A stretch of 64,000 nt of DNA from Parasphingopyxis algicola (GTDB lineage: Bacteria > Pseudomonadota > Alphaproteobacteria > Sphingomonadales > Sphingomonadaceae): the NCBI RefSeq assembly GCF_013378075.1, contig NZ_CP051131.1, positions 310,001 through 374,000 of the forward strand, written 5' to 3'. The first letter of the stretch is position 1. Each line of letters opens with the position of its first letter. The translations under genes were made by a program, and so were the position numbers. Below, in pieces: positions 9,482-17,946 of the stretch. A model generated the notes under the pieces. It searched no databases. It was not told where the DNA came from and saw nothing but the letters and a program-made list of their open reading frames with translations.

Positions 9482-10792
9482 TTACTCCCAGTCCCAGGCC
9501 TTTTCGCCGTGCTGGGAAAGATCGAGGCCTTCCTGCTCCTGCTCCTCGGTCGCGCGCATCGGGAAAACGAGGCCCGTGATCCAGGCGAGCCCGGCCGTCG
9601 CGACGAGCGACCAGAGCGCGACGACGCCGATCGCGGTGAGCTGGCTGACGAGCTGGCTCGTCATGGTGACGCCCGGCGCATAGCCGGTGCCGCCAAGCCC
9701 CTCGGCCATCAGGATCGCCAGCATCGCGGCGCCCAGCATCCCGCCGACGCCATGGACCGCAAAGACGTCCAGCGAATCGTCGATCGCGAACCGCCGCTTG
9801 ATCAGGCCGACCGCGCCGAAGCAGATGATACCGGCGAGCAGGCCGAGCAGGATCGCGCCGCCCGGCCCGACGACATTGGCCGCCGGCGTGATCGTCGCGA
9901 GGCCGGCGATGACGCCGGTCGCGACGCCGATGCCGGTCGATTTGCCAAACCGTATCTTCTCGATCGCCGCCCAGGTCAGCGCGGCCGTGCTGGCCGCGAC
10001 ATGGGTGTTGAGGATCGCGGAGCCCGCGCCGAAATCGGCGACCAGGCCGGAACCGCCGTTGAAGCCGAACCAGCCGACCCAGAGCAGGGCGGCGCCCGTC
10101 ATCGTCAGCGCGGCGCCGTGCGGCGGGATCAGCTTTTTGGGGAAACCGCCGCGGCGGCCGAGCAGCAGGGCGATGACCAACGCCGAAAAGCCGGCCGTCG
10201 TATGGACGACGATGCCGCCGGCGAAATCGAGCGCGCCGAGCGCCGCCAGCCAGCCGCCGCCCCAGATCCAGTGGGCGACCGGGATGTAGACGACCAGCAG
10301 CCAGAGCGCCGTGAACACCATGACCCATCCGAAACGCGCGCGCTCCACCCAGGCGCCCACCATCAGCGCGGGGGTGATGATCGCGAAGGTCATCTGGAAC
10401 AGGACGAAGCTCGATTCCGGAATGGTCGTGCCGGGAAACACCTCGCCGAGCCCGGACAGCATGGCGAGGCCGGTGCCGCCGACAAAGGCGCCACCTTCGC
10501 TGAAGACCAGGCTGTAGCCGATCGTTACCCAGATCAGAGACGCGACGCAGCAGATGCCGAAACACTGCATGACGACCGACAGGAAATTCTTGGTGCGAAC
10601 GAGCCCGCCGTAAAAGAGCACGAGGCCGGGCAGGGTCATGAGCAGGACGAGTGCGCTCGCCGTCAGGATCCAGGCCGTATCGCCCGAATTGACAACCACG
10701 GGGGCGGGCGGGAAGCCGGGCTGAGCGTGCGCAGCGCCGGTGGCTGTAGAGGCAAGAATCGCAGCAGCGATCCCGTTCCAAATCCTGTGCAT
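9482..10792 (-). CDS. amtB: Ammonium transporter (Amt/MEP family)
   Basis: A 436-residue inner-membrane ammonium channel with an N-terminal signal peptide (MHRIWNGIAAAILAS...AHAQ) and roughly eleven membrane helices. Family motifs are G-L-V-L-F-Y-G-G-L-V-R, D-F-A-G-G-I-V-V-H-T-T-A-G (conserved pore His) and D-D-S-L-D-V-F-A-V-H-G-V-G-G. The start at 10792 has CAGGGGAG 6 bases upstream; a much longer open frame extends past it but is only the antisense of neighbouring genes. No glnK is adjacent, which is unusual because amtB is often paired with glnK. Confidence 0.92.
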   Translation of the reverse strand: MHRIWNGIAAAILASTATGAAHAQPGFPPAPVVVNSGDTAWILTASALVLLMTLPGLVLFYGGLVRTKNFLSVVMQCFGICCVASLIWVTIGYSLVFSEGGAFVGGTGLAMLSGLGEVFPGTTIPESSFVLFQMTFAIITPALMVGAWVERARFGWVMVFTALWLLVVYIPVAHWIWGGGWLAALGALDFAGGIVVHTTAGFSALVIALLLGRRGGFPKKLIPPHGAALTMTGAALLWVGWFGFNGGSGLVADFGAGSAILNTHVAASTAALTWAAIEKIRFGKSTGIGVATGVIAGLATITPAANVVGPGGAILLGLLAGIICFGAVGLIKRRFAIDDSLDVFAVHGVGGMLGAAMLAILMAEGLGGTGYAPGVTMTSQLVSQLTAIGVVALWSLVATAGLAWITGLVFPMRATEEQEQEGLDLSQHGEKAWDWE

Positions 10793-10836
10793 GTTCGCTC
10801 CCCTGTCTTTCGTGCGCCGGATTGAACTCCGGTCGG

Positions 10837-11826
10837 TTAGGCCCAGCCTTCGAGCACCTGGTCCGGCGGACGATGGCCGTCTGCCCAGATGCGGATATTC
10901 GCGATTACCTTGTCGCCCATCGCCTCGCGCCCCTCGAAGGTCGCCGAGCCGAGATGCGGCAGCAGCACGACATTGTCGAGCGCGAGCAGGCGATCGCCGA
11001 TATGCGGTTCGTTCTCGTAGACATCGAGCCCGGCTCCGGCGATCGCGCCCTTTTCGAGCGCGTCGGTCAGCGCTTCCTCGTCGATAATCTCGCCGCGTGC
11101 CGCATTGATCACGTAGACGTCCTTGCCGAGCAGGCCGAGCCTGCGCTCGTCGAGCAGATGATGGGTCTCGGCCGTGTAGGGACAGTTGATCGAGAGGATG
11201 TCGATATCGGCGAGCATGTCGTCGATATCCTCGCGCCAGGTCGCCTCGAGCGTCTGCTCGACGGCCTCCGGAAGCCGATGACGGTTGTGATAGTCGACTT
11301 GGATCCCGAAGCCGCGCGCCCGCCGCGCCACCGCCTGGCCGATCCGGCCCATGCCGACGATGCCGAGCCGCTTGCCGTTGACCCGGTGGCCGAGCATGCC
11401 GGTCGGCGCCCAGCCTTTCCATTTGCCGGCGCGGACGAATTTCTCGCCTTCGGCCAGCCGGCGCGGCACCGAGATGATCAGGGCCATCACCATATCGGCG
11501 GTGTCTTCGGTCAGCACGCCGGGCGTGTTGGTGACCATGATATCGCCGGCGCGCGCGGCCGAGAGGTCGATATGATCGACGCCGACGCCGAAATTGGCGA
11601 TCAGCTTCAGCTGCGGCCCGGCGCTCGCGAGTATGTCCGCCGTGATATCGTCGGTAACCGTCGGCACGAAGACTTCGGCGCGCGCGACGGCGTCTTTCAG
11701 CTGGTCGGCCGACATCGGCGTATCGTCCGCATTGAATTCCGCATCGAACAGCTCGGCCATCCGCGCCTCGACCTGATCGGGAAGCGTGCGGGTGACGATG
11801 GTTTTCGGGCGTTCGATCTGCGGCAT
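10837..11826 (-). CDS. D-2-hydroxyacid dehydrogenase (glyoxylate/hydroxypyruvate reductase-like)
   Basis: A 329-residue NAD(P)-dependent enzyme. The Rossmann motif G-M-G-R-I-G-Q-A, the catalytic Arg in N-A-A-R-G-E-I-I-D, the Glu in D-V-Y-E-N-E-P and the His in L-P-H-L-G-S-A-T are all present, as in glyoxylate reductases. It ends 44 bp upstream of the amtB start on the same strand, so the two could share a transcript. It is divergent from the SH3-domain gene. The exact 2-oxoacid substrate cannot be told from sequence. Confidence 0.87.
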   Translation of the reverse strand: MPQIERPKTIVTRTLPDQVEARMAELFDAEFNADDTPMSADQLKDAVARAEVFVPTVTDDITADILASAGPQLKLIANFGVGVDHIDLSAARAGDIMVTNTPGVLTEDTADMVMALIISVPRRLAEGEKFVRAGKWKGWAPTGMLGHRVNGKRLGIVGMGRIGQAVARRARGFGIQVDYHNRHRLPEAVEQTLEATWREDIDDMLADIDILSINCPYTAETHHLLDERRLGLLGKDVYVINAARGEIIDEEALTDALEKGAIAGAGLDVYENEPHIGDRLLALDNVVLLPHLGSATFEGREAMGDKVIANIRIWADGHRPPDQVLEGWA

Positions 11827-11956
11827 CGCGACGTGAATTGCAGGCTGCGTCGCGATGCGTCAAGCGGATCGCGGGTTGAAGCCTTGACCGGGCTTTGCTT
11901 AGAGACGGGTACGGACCTTCCCAGGAGGGGCCGTCGACAGAGGGGCGGTGCACAAT

Positions 11957-12448
11957 ATGCGCAATGGCGTGCGATTGATGGCGGTGATGATCGGGCTGGC
12001 GCTGCTGTTCGTGCCCGATGGCGCATGGGCGCAGGCGCGCGAGACGCCCTACTGGGCCTCGATCTCGGCCGGGCAGGCCCGGATGCGGACCGGGCCGGGC
12101 CGCAATTTTCCGATCAGCTGGCTCTATCAGCGCGCCGGGCTCCCGGTCCGGGTGGTCGAGGTCTACGAGAATTGGCGCAAGATCGAGGACCCCGACGGCA
12201 CGCAGGGCTGGATGCTCGTCAATCTCCTGAGCGCCGACCGCACGGCGATGATCATCGACGATATCCACCCCATGCGCGAGACGCCGCAGGAGGGCGCGCA
12301 GATCCGCTACCGGGCCGAGCCGGGCGTCGTGGGCCGCATCCGCAGCTGCCGACGCGGCTGGTGCGAATTCGATGTGCGGGGGCGCAGCGGCTTTGTCGAA
12401 ACCCGACATCTCTACGGGATCGAGGATGACGAGCGTGTCGACGACTAG
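11957..12448 (+). CDS. Secreted bacterial SH3-domain protein
   Basis: A 163-residue protein with a signal peptide (MRNGVRLMAVMIGLALL...AWAQA) and an SH3_3-like fold: R-M-R-T-G-P-G near the start of the mature chain and W-R-K-I-E-D-P-D-G-T-Q-G-W-M in the middle, typical of cell-wall-binding SH3 repeats. A second half-repeat follows (R-Y-R-A-E-P-G-V-V-G-R). Start: the ATG at 11957 is used; an in-frame GTG at 11948 is possible, but the AGAGGGG at 11939-11945 would then be only 2 bases away. Probably periplasmic; function unknown. Confidence 0.8.
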   Translation: MRNGVRLMAVMIGLALLFVPDGAWAQARETPYWASISAGQARMRTGPGRNFPISWLYQRAGLPVRVVEVYENWRKIEDPDGTQGWMLVNLLSADRTAMIIDDIHPMRETPQEGAQIRYRAEPGVVGRIRSCRRGWCEFDVRGRSGFVETRHLYGIEDDERVDD

Positions 12449-12454
12449 GGCGGC

Positions 12455-13279
12455 ATGGTGCCCGGTGGCGGCGGCGCGACCGTCGCCGATGTGATCGAAG
12501 CATGGGCCGGTCTGCCACTGGCATGGCGGCTGGGCGCGGGCGCGCTGCTCGGCGCGATCATCGGCAGCTATCTCGCGACGCTCGCCTTGCGCTGGCCCAG
12601 GGGCGAGCCGGCGTCGCGCGGACGCTCGCGGTGCGACGGGTGCGGCCGGGCGCTCGGTTGGGCCGACCTTGTTCCGCTGGCGAGCTACGTCATGCGACGC
12701 GGCCGTTGCCGGGTCTGCGGCGCACAGATCGATCCCGTCCATCCGCTGACCGAATTGGCGGCCGCGCTGATCGGCGGCCTGTCGTTGGCGCTCTATCCGG
12801 GCGTAAACGGTTTCGCGGGCGCGATCTTCGGCTGGGTACTGTTGCTGCTGGCGACACTCGATATCCGGCACTTCTGGTTGCCCGACCGGGTGACGCTGCC
12901 GCTGGTCGGTCTGGGGCTCGGCTCGGCCTGGCTGACCGGAACGCCAAGCCTGGCCGACGCCCTCATCGGCGCGGCGGCCGGTTTCCTGCTGCTCGTCGCG
13001 ATCAATATCGCCTATCGCGCGCTGCGCGGTCGGGACGGGCTCGGGGGCGGCGACTCGAAACTGCTCGCGGCGATCGGCGCCTGGCTCGGCTGGCCGATGC
13101 TGCCGTTCGTCCTATTGCTGGCCAGCGCGACGGGGCTTCTCGCGGCGGTTGCGGCGCGGCTGCGCGGCGTATCGATCCGGGCGACCGATCGCCTGCCTTT
13201 CGGCGCGTTTCTGGCGGTTGCCGCCTGGCCGCTCTGGCTGGCTCGCGACGCGCTTGCGACATTTTTGCACCTTTTGTGA
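12455..13279 (+). CDS. gspO: Prepilin peptidase/N-methyltransferase
   Basis: Inner-membrane aspartic protease (274 residues) that cleaves and N-methylates the pseudopilins GspG-K. Seen features are the cytoplasmic zinc motif with two Cys pairs (C-D-G-C-G and C-R-V-C-G), the first catalytic Asp in L-D-I-R-H-F-W-L-P-D, and the second in G-G-G-D-S-K-L-L-A-A-I-G. About seven hydrophobic helices follow. It lies immediately upstream of gspC on the same strand and supplies the maturation activity for the secretion system, although an 85-bp gap with a possible promoter separates them. Confidence 0.92.
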   Translation: MVPGGGGATVADVIEAWAGLPLAWRLGAGALLGAIIGSYLATLALRWPRGEPASRGRSRCDGCGRALGWADLVPLASYVMRRGRCRVCGAQIDPVHPLTELAAALIGGLSLALYPGVNGFAGAIFGWVLLLLATLDIRHFWLPDRVTLPLVGLGLGSAWLTGTPSLADALIGAAAGFLLLVAINIAYRALRGRDGLGGGDSKLLAAIGAWLGWPMLPFVLLLASATGLLAAVAARLRGVSIRATDRLPFGAFLAVAAWPLWLARDALATFLHLL

Positions 13280-13286
13280 TTCGCTC

Positions 13287-13304
13287 ATGTCACTGAATTG
13301 TCAT
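13287..13304 (+). promoter_or_regulatory. Candidate Pho box upstream of gspC
   Basis: ATGTCAC-TGAA-TTGTCAT: two 7-bp TGTCA-containing direct repeats separated by 4 bp, the 7-4-7 layout of the PhoB-binding Pho box (CTGTCAT repeats). A further GTCAT follows at 13313-13317 but with a 12-bp rather than 11-bp period. The site lies 61 bp upstream of the gspC start in the gap after gspO. PhoB control is inferred from the match alone. Confidence 0.5.
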
Positions 13305-13364
13305 AAAAGCCGTCATCGCGGTGTAACACTCAACGCCTAGCGGGCGTGTTTCGGGGATTTATAC

Positions 13365-14234
13365 ATGCGCCTATCGCTCGATGCCCGTGCCCAGCTCCTG
13401 CTGAGACGGCTACCGCGAACAACCTGGTTCACCGTGCTGGAGATCGTGCTGCTCTCCGTGCTGGCCGTTCAATGCGCGCGACTCGTCTGGGCGATCGCGA
13501 CGCCGGTCGGACCGATCGGCGACTGGCGCAGCGATGCCGGCGTCCCGTCGCTCTCCGCGCCCGACATGGCGCTCTTCGAGACCTTCGATCCCTTTTTCCG
13601 GCTGGAGGGCAATGCGCGGGTCGTCGTCACCGATCTCGACCTGAGCCTGTTCGGCGTGCGGCAGGACCAAGCGAGCGGCCGCGGCTCGGCGATCATCGCG
13701 CTGCCGAATGGCGAGCAGGACAGCTTCCTCGTCGGCGATGAGCTGATGCCCGGTGTGACATTGGAGTCGGTCGGCTTCGACTTCGTGACGATCTCGCGCA
13801 ACAGCGCGAGCGAACAGATTTTCCTCGATCAGTCGGGCGGTGCGTCGCCACCGGCGCGATCCGCCGCGCGCCCCGCACGGAACAATGCGGCCAGGCCGGG
13901 TGCCGCACCGGGCGGCAGCGCCGCGGCGCAAAGCCGTCGCCCGGCGGTCGAAACCGTTACGCCGGCGGCGCTGGCGGCGGGGACCCAGATTTCGCCGCGC
14001 CGCGAGGGCAACCGGCTCACGGGAATAGTGCTGCAGCCGAGCGGCGATAGCGCGGCGGCGTTGAACGCCGCGGGTTTCCAGCCCGGCGACGTGATCGTCT
14101 CGATCAACGGCGAGCGGATACAGGATATGGGGCAGGCGGTCAGTTTCGCCCGCAATCTCGGCGCCGGGGACGGCTTCGTCCAGGTGGAGCGCAATGGCGA
14201 AACGGTGTCGTTTCGCGCAAGGGTGGGTGAATGA
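13365..14234 (+). CDS. gspC: Type II secretion system protein C
   Basis: Bitopic inner-membrane protein (289 residues) that links the inner-membrane platform to the secretin and helps recognise substrates. A single transmembrane helix is at residues ~22-45 (W-F-T-V-L-E-I-V-L-L-S-V-L), followed by the homology region (F-R-L-E-G-N-A... L-F-G-V-R), an Ala/Pro/Arg-rich linker at ~160-200, and a PDZ-like C-terminus (F-Q-P-G-D-V-I-V-S-I-N-G). It is the first gene of the main gsp operon and overlaps gspD by ATGA. Confidence 0.9.
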   Translation: MRLSLDARAQLLLRRLPRTTWFTVLEIVLLSVLAVQCARLVWAIATPVGPIGDWRSDAGVPSLSAPDMALFETFDPFFRLEGNARVVVTDLDLSLFGVRQDQASGRGSAIIALPNGEQDSFLVGDELMPGVTLESVGFDFVTISRNSASEQIFLDQSGGASPPARSAARPARNNAARPGAAPGGSAAAQSRRPAVETVTPAALAAGTQISPRREGNRLTGIVLQPSGDSAAALNAAGFQPGDVIVSINGERIQDMGQAVSFARNLGAGDGFVQVERNGETVSFRARVGE

Positions 14235-16366
14235 AAAAGATAACGACCGTTCTTGCCGCGATGGCGATGCTGGCGACGCCGATCGCGCCGCTTGGCGCCC
14301 AGCATGTGCTGAACCTGCGCAATGCCGATGTCCGCGCCTTCATCCAGGACGCCTCGCGCGTAACGGGGCGGACCTTCGTGATCGATCCGTCGGTCAGCGG
14401 CACCGTGACCGTGGTGACCGACCGGCCGCTCTCCCAGTCCGAATATTTCGAGGTTTTCCTGTCGACCCTGCGGGCCAACGGGCTGGTCGCCATACCGACG
14501 GCGGGCGGCGCGCTGCGCATCCAATCGACCGCGAGCGCAGCCGGGCAGCCGGGCGCGGTCGGAACCGCACGGACCGGCAACAACGCCTTCGTCACCGAGA
14601 TTTTCCGCCTGCGCAACGTCCCGGCCGCCTCGGCCGTCGAGACCCTCCGGCCGCTGGTCAGCCAGGAAGGCTCGATCACCGCGAATACGGCGGGCAACTC
14701 GCTGGTGATTGCGGATTTCGCCGACAATGTCCGCCGGATGCGGGCGCTGATCGATCGCGTCGATGTCGATTCCAGCGCGAGCGAAATCGTCGCGCTCGAC
14801 AATGCGGGCGCGCGCGAGATCGCGGCTTCGCTGCAAGGGCTGGTGTCGGGCGGGGAGGGCCCGTCCCCGGCGTCGGTGGTTCCGGTCGACAGTTCAAATT
14901 CGCTCGTCCTGCGCGGGGATCCCGCGACCGTCGCCCGGATGGCAGCGCTGGCGCGCGAACTCGATACCCGCGCGGCGAGCGGAACCGAGATCCGGGTCAT
15001 CTTCCTCGAATTCGCCGATGCCGGGCAAATCCTGCCGGTACTCGAACGGGTCACGGGACAAGTCGGTTCGGTGTCGGCATCGACATCCAGCGCGGCGGTC
15101 GCGCCAAACGCGGGCGAAGGCGGGTCCGGCGGCGGCTCCGCCGAAGCGGCGGGCGGGCGGCCGGGCCAGCGCGTTATCGTGACGGGTTATGAGGGCGCCA
15201 ATGCGATCATCATTTCCGCGCCACCCGAAATGCAGCGCACCCTGGGCGAGCTTGTGCGCCAGCTCGATACGCGGCGCGACCAGGTCCTTGTCGAGGCAAT
15301 CATCGTGGAGATTTCCGATGCGGCGGCGCGCGAGCTCGGCGTGCAGTTCCTGTTCGGTGGAGAGGATGCGCCCTTTGCCGTCACCAATTATTCGAACGTC
15401 CAGCCACGCATCCTGGACATTGCCGGTGGTCTGCTGGCCGACGAGATCGACCAGACGACGACTGTCATCAATGGCGATGTCGTCACCACGACCACCAACT
15501 CGGCGGTCGGCGATCTGCTGCGCGAGAATGCGGCGCGTTCGATCCTCGGCGCGCGGGGCGGCTTCCTCGGCTTTGCGTCCGAGCTCGGCTCGGACCTGAT
15601 CTTCGGCGCGATCCTCAACGCCGTGCAGGAGGATACCGATTCCAACGTCCTCTCGACGCCCTCGATCACCACGCTCGACAATCAGGAAGCGAGCATCCTG
15701 GTCGGCCAGGAAATCCCGATCTCGACCGGCGAGGCGCTGTCCGACAATTTCGACAATGCCTTCCGCACGATCCAGCGCGAAAATGTCGGTATCGAGCTCG
15801 AGGTCCGGCCGCAGATCAATGCGGGCGGCGCGATCCGCCTCGATATCCGGCAGGAAGTCAGCTCGATCGCCGGCCCCGTGTCGGACGATTTCAACGAACT
15901 CATCATCAACAAGCGCGAGATCGAGACGACGGTGACGGTCAACGACAGCGAGATCATCGCGCTCGGCGGCCTGCTCGACGACAATGAACGGCGCACGATC
16001 CAGCGGATCCCGATCCTCGGCGATATTCCGATCATCGGCGAGCTGTTCCGCTCGCGCGCGCGGACCCGCACCAAGACCAATCTGATGGTCTTCATCCGGC
16101 CGACCATATTGTCGAGCGCCGACGACCGGCGCGCGGTCATGGAGCGGCGCTACGGCTATATTCGGGCCCGACAGTTTCTCGCCGATCCCGATCGCGAGCC
16201 CGGGATCGACACGCTCGTCCGGCAATATCTGGGCGTAACGCCGCCCGGCCGTCCGCCGGCGAACCCGCCGCCGGTCGATCCGAGCATCATCGTGCCGGAC
16301 GTCAGCACGAGCAGTTCGACCGTTCGTCCGGTTCCGGTACCCGAGCCGGAGGAGCCGCAGCCATGA
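14231..16366 (+). CDS. gspD: Type II secretion system secretin
   Basis: Outer-membrane secretin (711 residues) forming the exit channel. It has a signal peptide (MKKITTVLAAMAML...LGA), an N0 domain (V-L-N-L-R-N-A-D-V-R-A-F-I), several N1-N3 ring modules (L-R-N-V-P-A-A-S-A-V-E; D-R-V-D-V-D), and a C-terminal secretin domain with V-G-Q-E-I-P-I and the closing I-P-I-L-G-D-I-P-I-I-G-E-L-F motif. A Gly/Ser-rich stretch at ~295-310 interrupts the N3 region, as is common. The tail is Pro-rich. Overlaps gspC and gspE by 4 bp each. Confidence 0.95.
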   Translation: MKKITTVLAAMAMLATPIAPLGAQHVLNLRNADVRAFIQDASRVTGRTFVIDPSVSGTVTVVTDRPLSQSEYFEVFLSTLRANGLVAIPTAGGALRIQSTASAAGQPGAVGTARTGNNAFVTEIFRLRNVPAASAVETLRPLVSQEGSITANTAGNSLVIADFADNVRRMRALIDRVDVDSSASEIVALDNAGAREIAASLQGLVSGGEGPSPASVVPVDSSNSLVLRGDPATVARMAALARELDTRAASGTEIRVIFLEFADAGQILPVLERVTGQVGSVSASTSSAAVAPNAGEGGSGGGSAEAAGGRPGQRVIVTGYEGANAIIISAPPEMQRTLGELVRQLDTRRDQVLVEAIIVEISDAAARELGVQFLFGGEDAPFAVTNYSNVQPRILDIAGGLLADEIDQTTTVINGDVVTTTTNSAVGDLLRENAARSILGARGGFLGFASELGSDLIFGAILNAVQEDTDSNVLSTPSITTLDNQEASILVGQEIPISTGEALSDNFDNAFRTIQRENVGIELEVRPQINAGGAIRLDIRQEVSSIAGPVSDDFNELIINKREIETTVTVNDSEIIALGGLLDDNERRTIQRIPILGDIPIIGELFRSRARTRTKTNLMVFIRPTILSSADDRRAVMERRYGYIRARQFLADPDREPGIDTLVRQYLGVTPPGRPPANPPPVDPSIIVPDVSTSSSTVRPVPVPEPEEPQP

Positions 16367-17946
16367 TCGAGATCCGGCGCGGCGACGAGATCGAGCCTGA
16401 AGCGGCGCCTGCCGAACCTGCGGCCGCTCCGGACGCCGATGGCGACGCGACGCCGCTGCCCGGCATGGCGATCAACATCCCCTATGGCTTCGCCCGGAAA
16501 TTCGGCGTGGCGCTGCTCGACGGCGATCCGGAAGACGAGCGGTTCAGGGTGGCGCTGCGCGAGGGTGAGGATCCGCGCGCGCTGCTCGAGGTGCGCCGCT
16601 TTCTGAGCCGGCCCTTCGATGTCGAGATGGTGCCGCCGGAGCGGTTCGATACGATCCTCTCCGAACGCTATGCGGTGGACGGGCAGGCGGCGGCGGACGC
16701 GGCGAGCGGGCTCGGCGATCTCGACATGCTGGCGAGCGACATCCCGACCGCCGAAGATCTGCTCGACAGCGCCGACGACGCACCCGCGATCCGGCTGATC
16801 AACGGCATCATCGCCGATGCGGCGCGGCAGGGCGTGTCGGATATCCATATCGAACCCTATGACACGGGCCTCGTCGTCCGGATGAGGATGGACGGCGTGC
16901 TGCAGGAAACCTTGCGCATGCCCCCGCATGCCGCCTCGACCGTGGTCAGCCGGATCAAGGTGATGGCGCGGCTCGATATCGCCGAGCGCCGCATTCCGCA
17001 GGACGGGCGGATTTCGCTGACTCTGGGCGGCAAGCTCCTCGACGTGCGTGTCTCGACCCTGCCGAGCAGCGCCGGCGAACGTGTGGTGCTGCGTATCCTC
17101 GATAAGGACAATGCGGGCATCGGGCTGGAGGAACTCGGCATGCCCGAGCGCGTCGATACCGTGTTCCGCCAAGCGATGGCCGAACCCAACGGCATCATCC
17201 TCGTCACCGGGCCGACCGGATCGGGCAAGACGACGACGCTCTATGGCGGGCTGCGGCTGCTCAACGATGGCTCGCGCAATATCCTGACCGTCGAGGATCC
17301 GGTCGAATATGCCATCGAGGGTGTCGGCCAGACCCAGGTCAATCCGAAGGTCGGCCTCGATTTCGCCACCGGGCTGCGCGCGATCTTGCGCCAGGATCCC
17401 GATGTCGTGATGGTCGGCGAAATCCGCGACCGCGAAACGGCCGAGATCGCGGTGCAGGCCTCGCTGACCGGTCATCTCGTGCTCTCGACCGTGCATACCA
17501 ACGATGCGGTCGGTGCGATTACGCGCATGCGCGATATGAAAATCGAACCCTTTCTGCTCGCTTCGACCCTGCGCGCCGTCGTGGCGCAACGCCTTGTCCG
17601 CAAACTCTGCCCCCATTGCCGCGAGCAGGTGCAGGCGTCGAACGCGGTTGCGGCCCTGCTCGGCTTCGATGCGGGGACTCCGATTTTCGAAGCGCGGGGC
17701 TGTCCGGAATGCAGCCAGACCGGCTACAAGGGCCGCACGGGCGTGTTCGAGATCATACGGATCGATGACGATATCCGGCGGATGATCAATGCCGGCGGCG
17801 ACGAATCACAGATCGCCCGCCACGCCTATCTCCATGCGCCCAATCTCGGTTCCGCCGCCCGCGCGCTGGTGCGCGATGGCGTGACGACCGCGGAAGAGGC
17901 GGTGCGGATTTCACGGATCGAGGAGCCCGAACCCGTCGATGCCTAG
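16363..17946 (+). CDS. gspE: Type II secretion system ATPase
   Basis: Cytoplasmic hexameric ATPase (527 residues) that drives pseudopilus assembly. Walker A is G-P-T-G-S-G-K-T-T-T at about residues 283-292, the Walker B region D-P-D-V-V-M-V-G-E-I-R-D at ~346, and a tetracysteine zinc module consists of C-P-H-C (~415) and C-P-E-C (~447). The N-terminal ~100 residues form the GspL-binding domain. Starts inside the gspD stop (ATGA) and overlaps gspF by 8 bp. Confidence 0.95.
   Translation: MIEIRRGDEIEPEAAPAEPAAAPDADGDATPLPGMAINIPYGFARKFGVALLDGDPEDERFRVALREGEDPRALLEVRRFLSRPFDVEMVPPERFDTILSERYAVDGQAAADAASGLGDLDMLASDIPTAEDLLDSADDAPAIRLINGIIADAARQGVSDIHIEPYDTGLVVRMRMDGVLQETLRMPPHAASTVVSRIKVMARLDIAERRIPQDGRISLTLGGKLLDVRVSTLPSSAGERVVLRILDKDNAGIGLEELGMPERVDTVFRQAMAEPNGIILVTGPTGSGKTTTLYGGLRLLNDGSRNILTVEDPVEYAIEGVGQTQVNPKVGLDFATGLRAILRQDPDVVMVGEIRDRETAEIAVQASLTGHLVLSTVHTNDAVGAITRMRDMKIEPFLLASTLRAVVAQRLVRKLCPHCREQVQASNAVAALLGFDAGTPIFEARGCPECSQTGYKGRTGVFEIIRIDDDIRRMINAGGDESQIARHAYLHAPNLGSAARALVRDGVTTAEEAVRISRIEEPEPVDA

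Noticed and set aside
9482-12871. An 1129-codon minus-strand open frame that includes the ammonium transporter
   Set aside because: Only the last 436 codons are the transporter, which has its own signal peptide and ribosome-binding site. The upstream part is a shadow of the hydroxyacid dehydrogenase, SH3 and prepilin peptidase genes.
13298-13317. A second overlapping Pho box using TTGTCAT and CCGTCAT
   Set aside because: The repeats are 12 bp rather than 11 bp apart, which breaks the helical phasing needed by PhoB; kept only as a side note to the better site.
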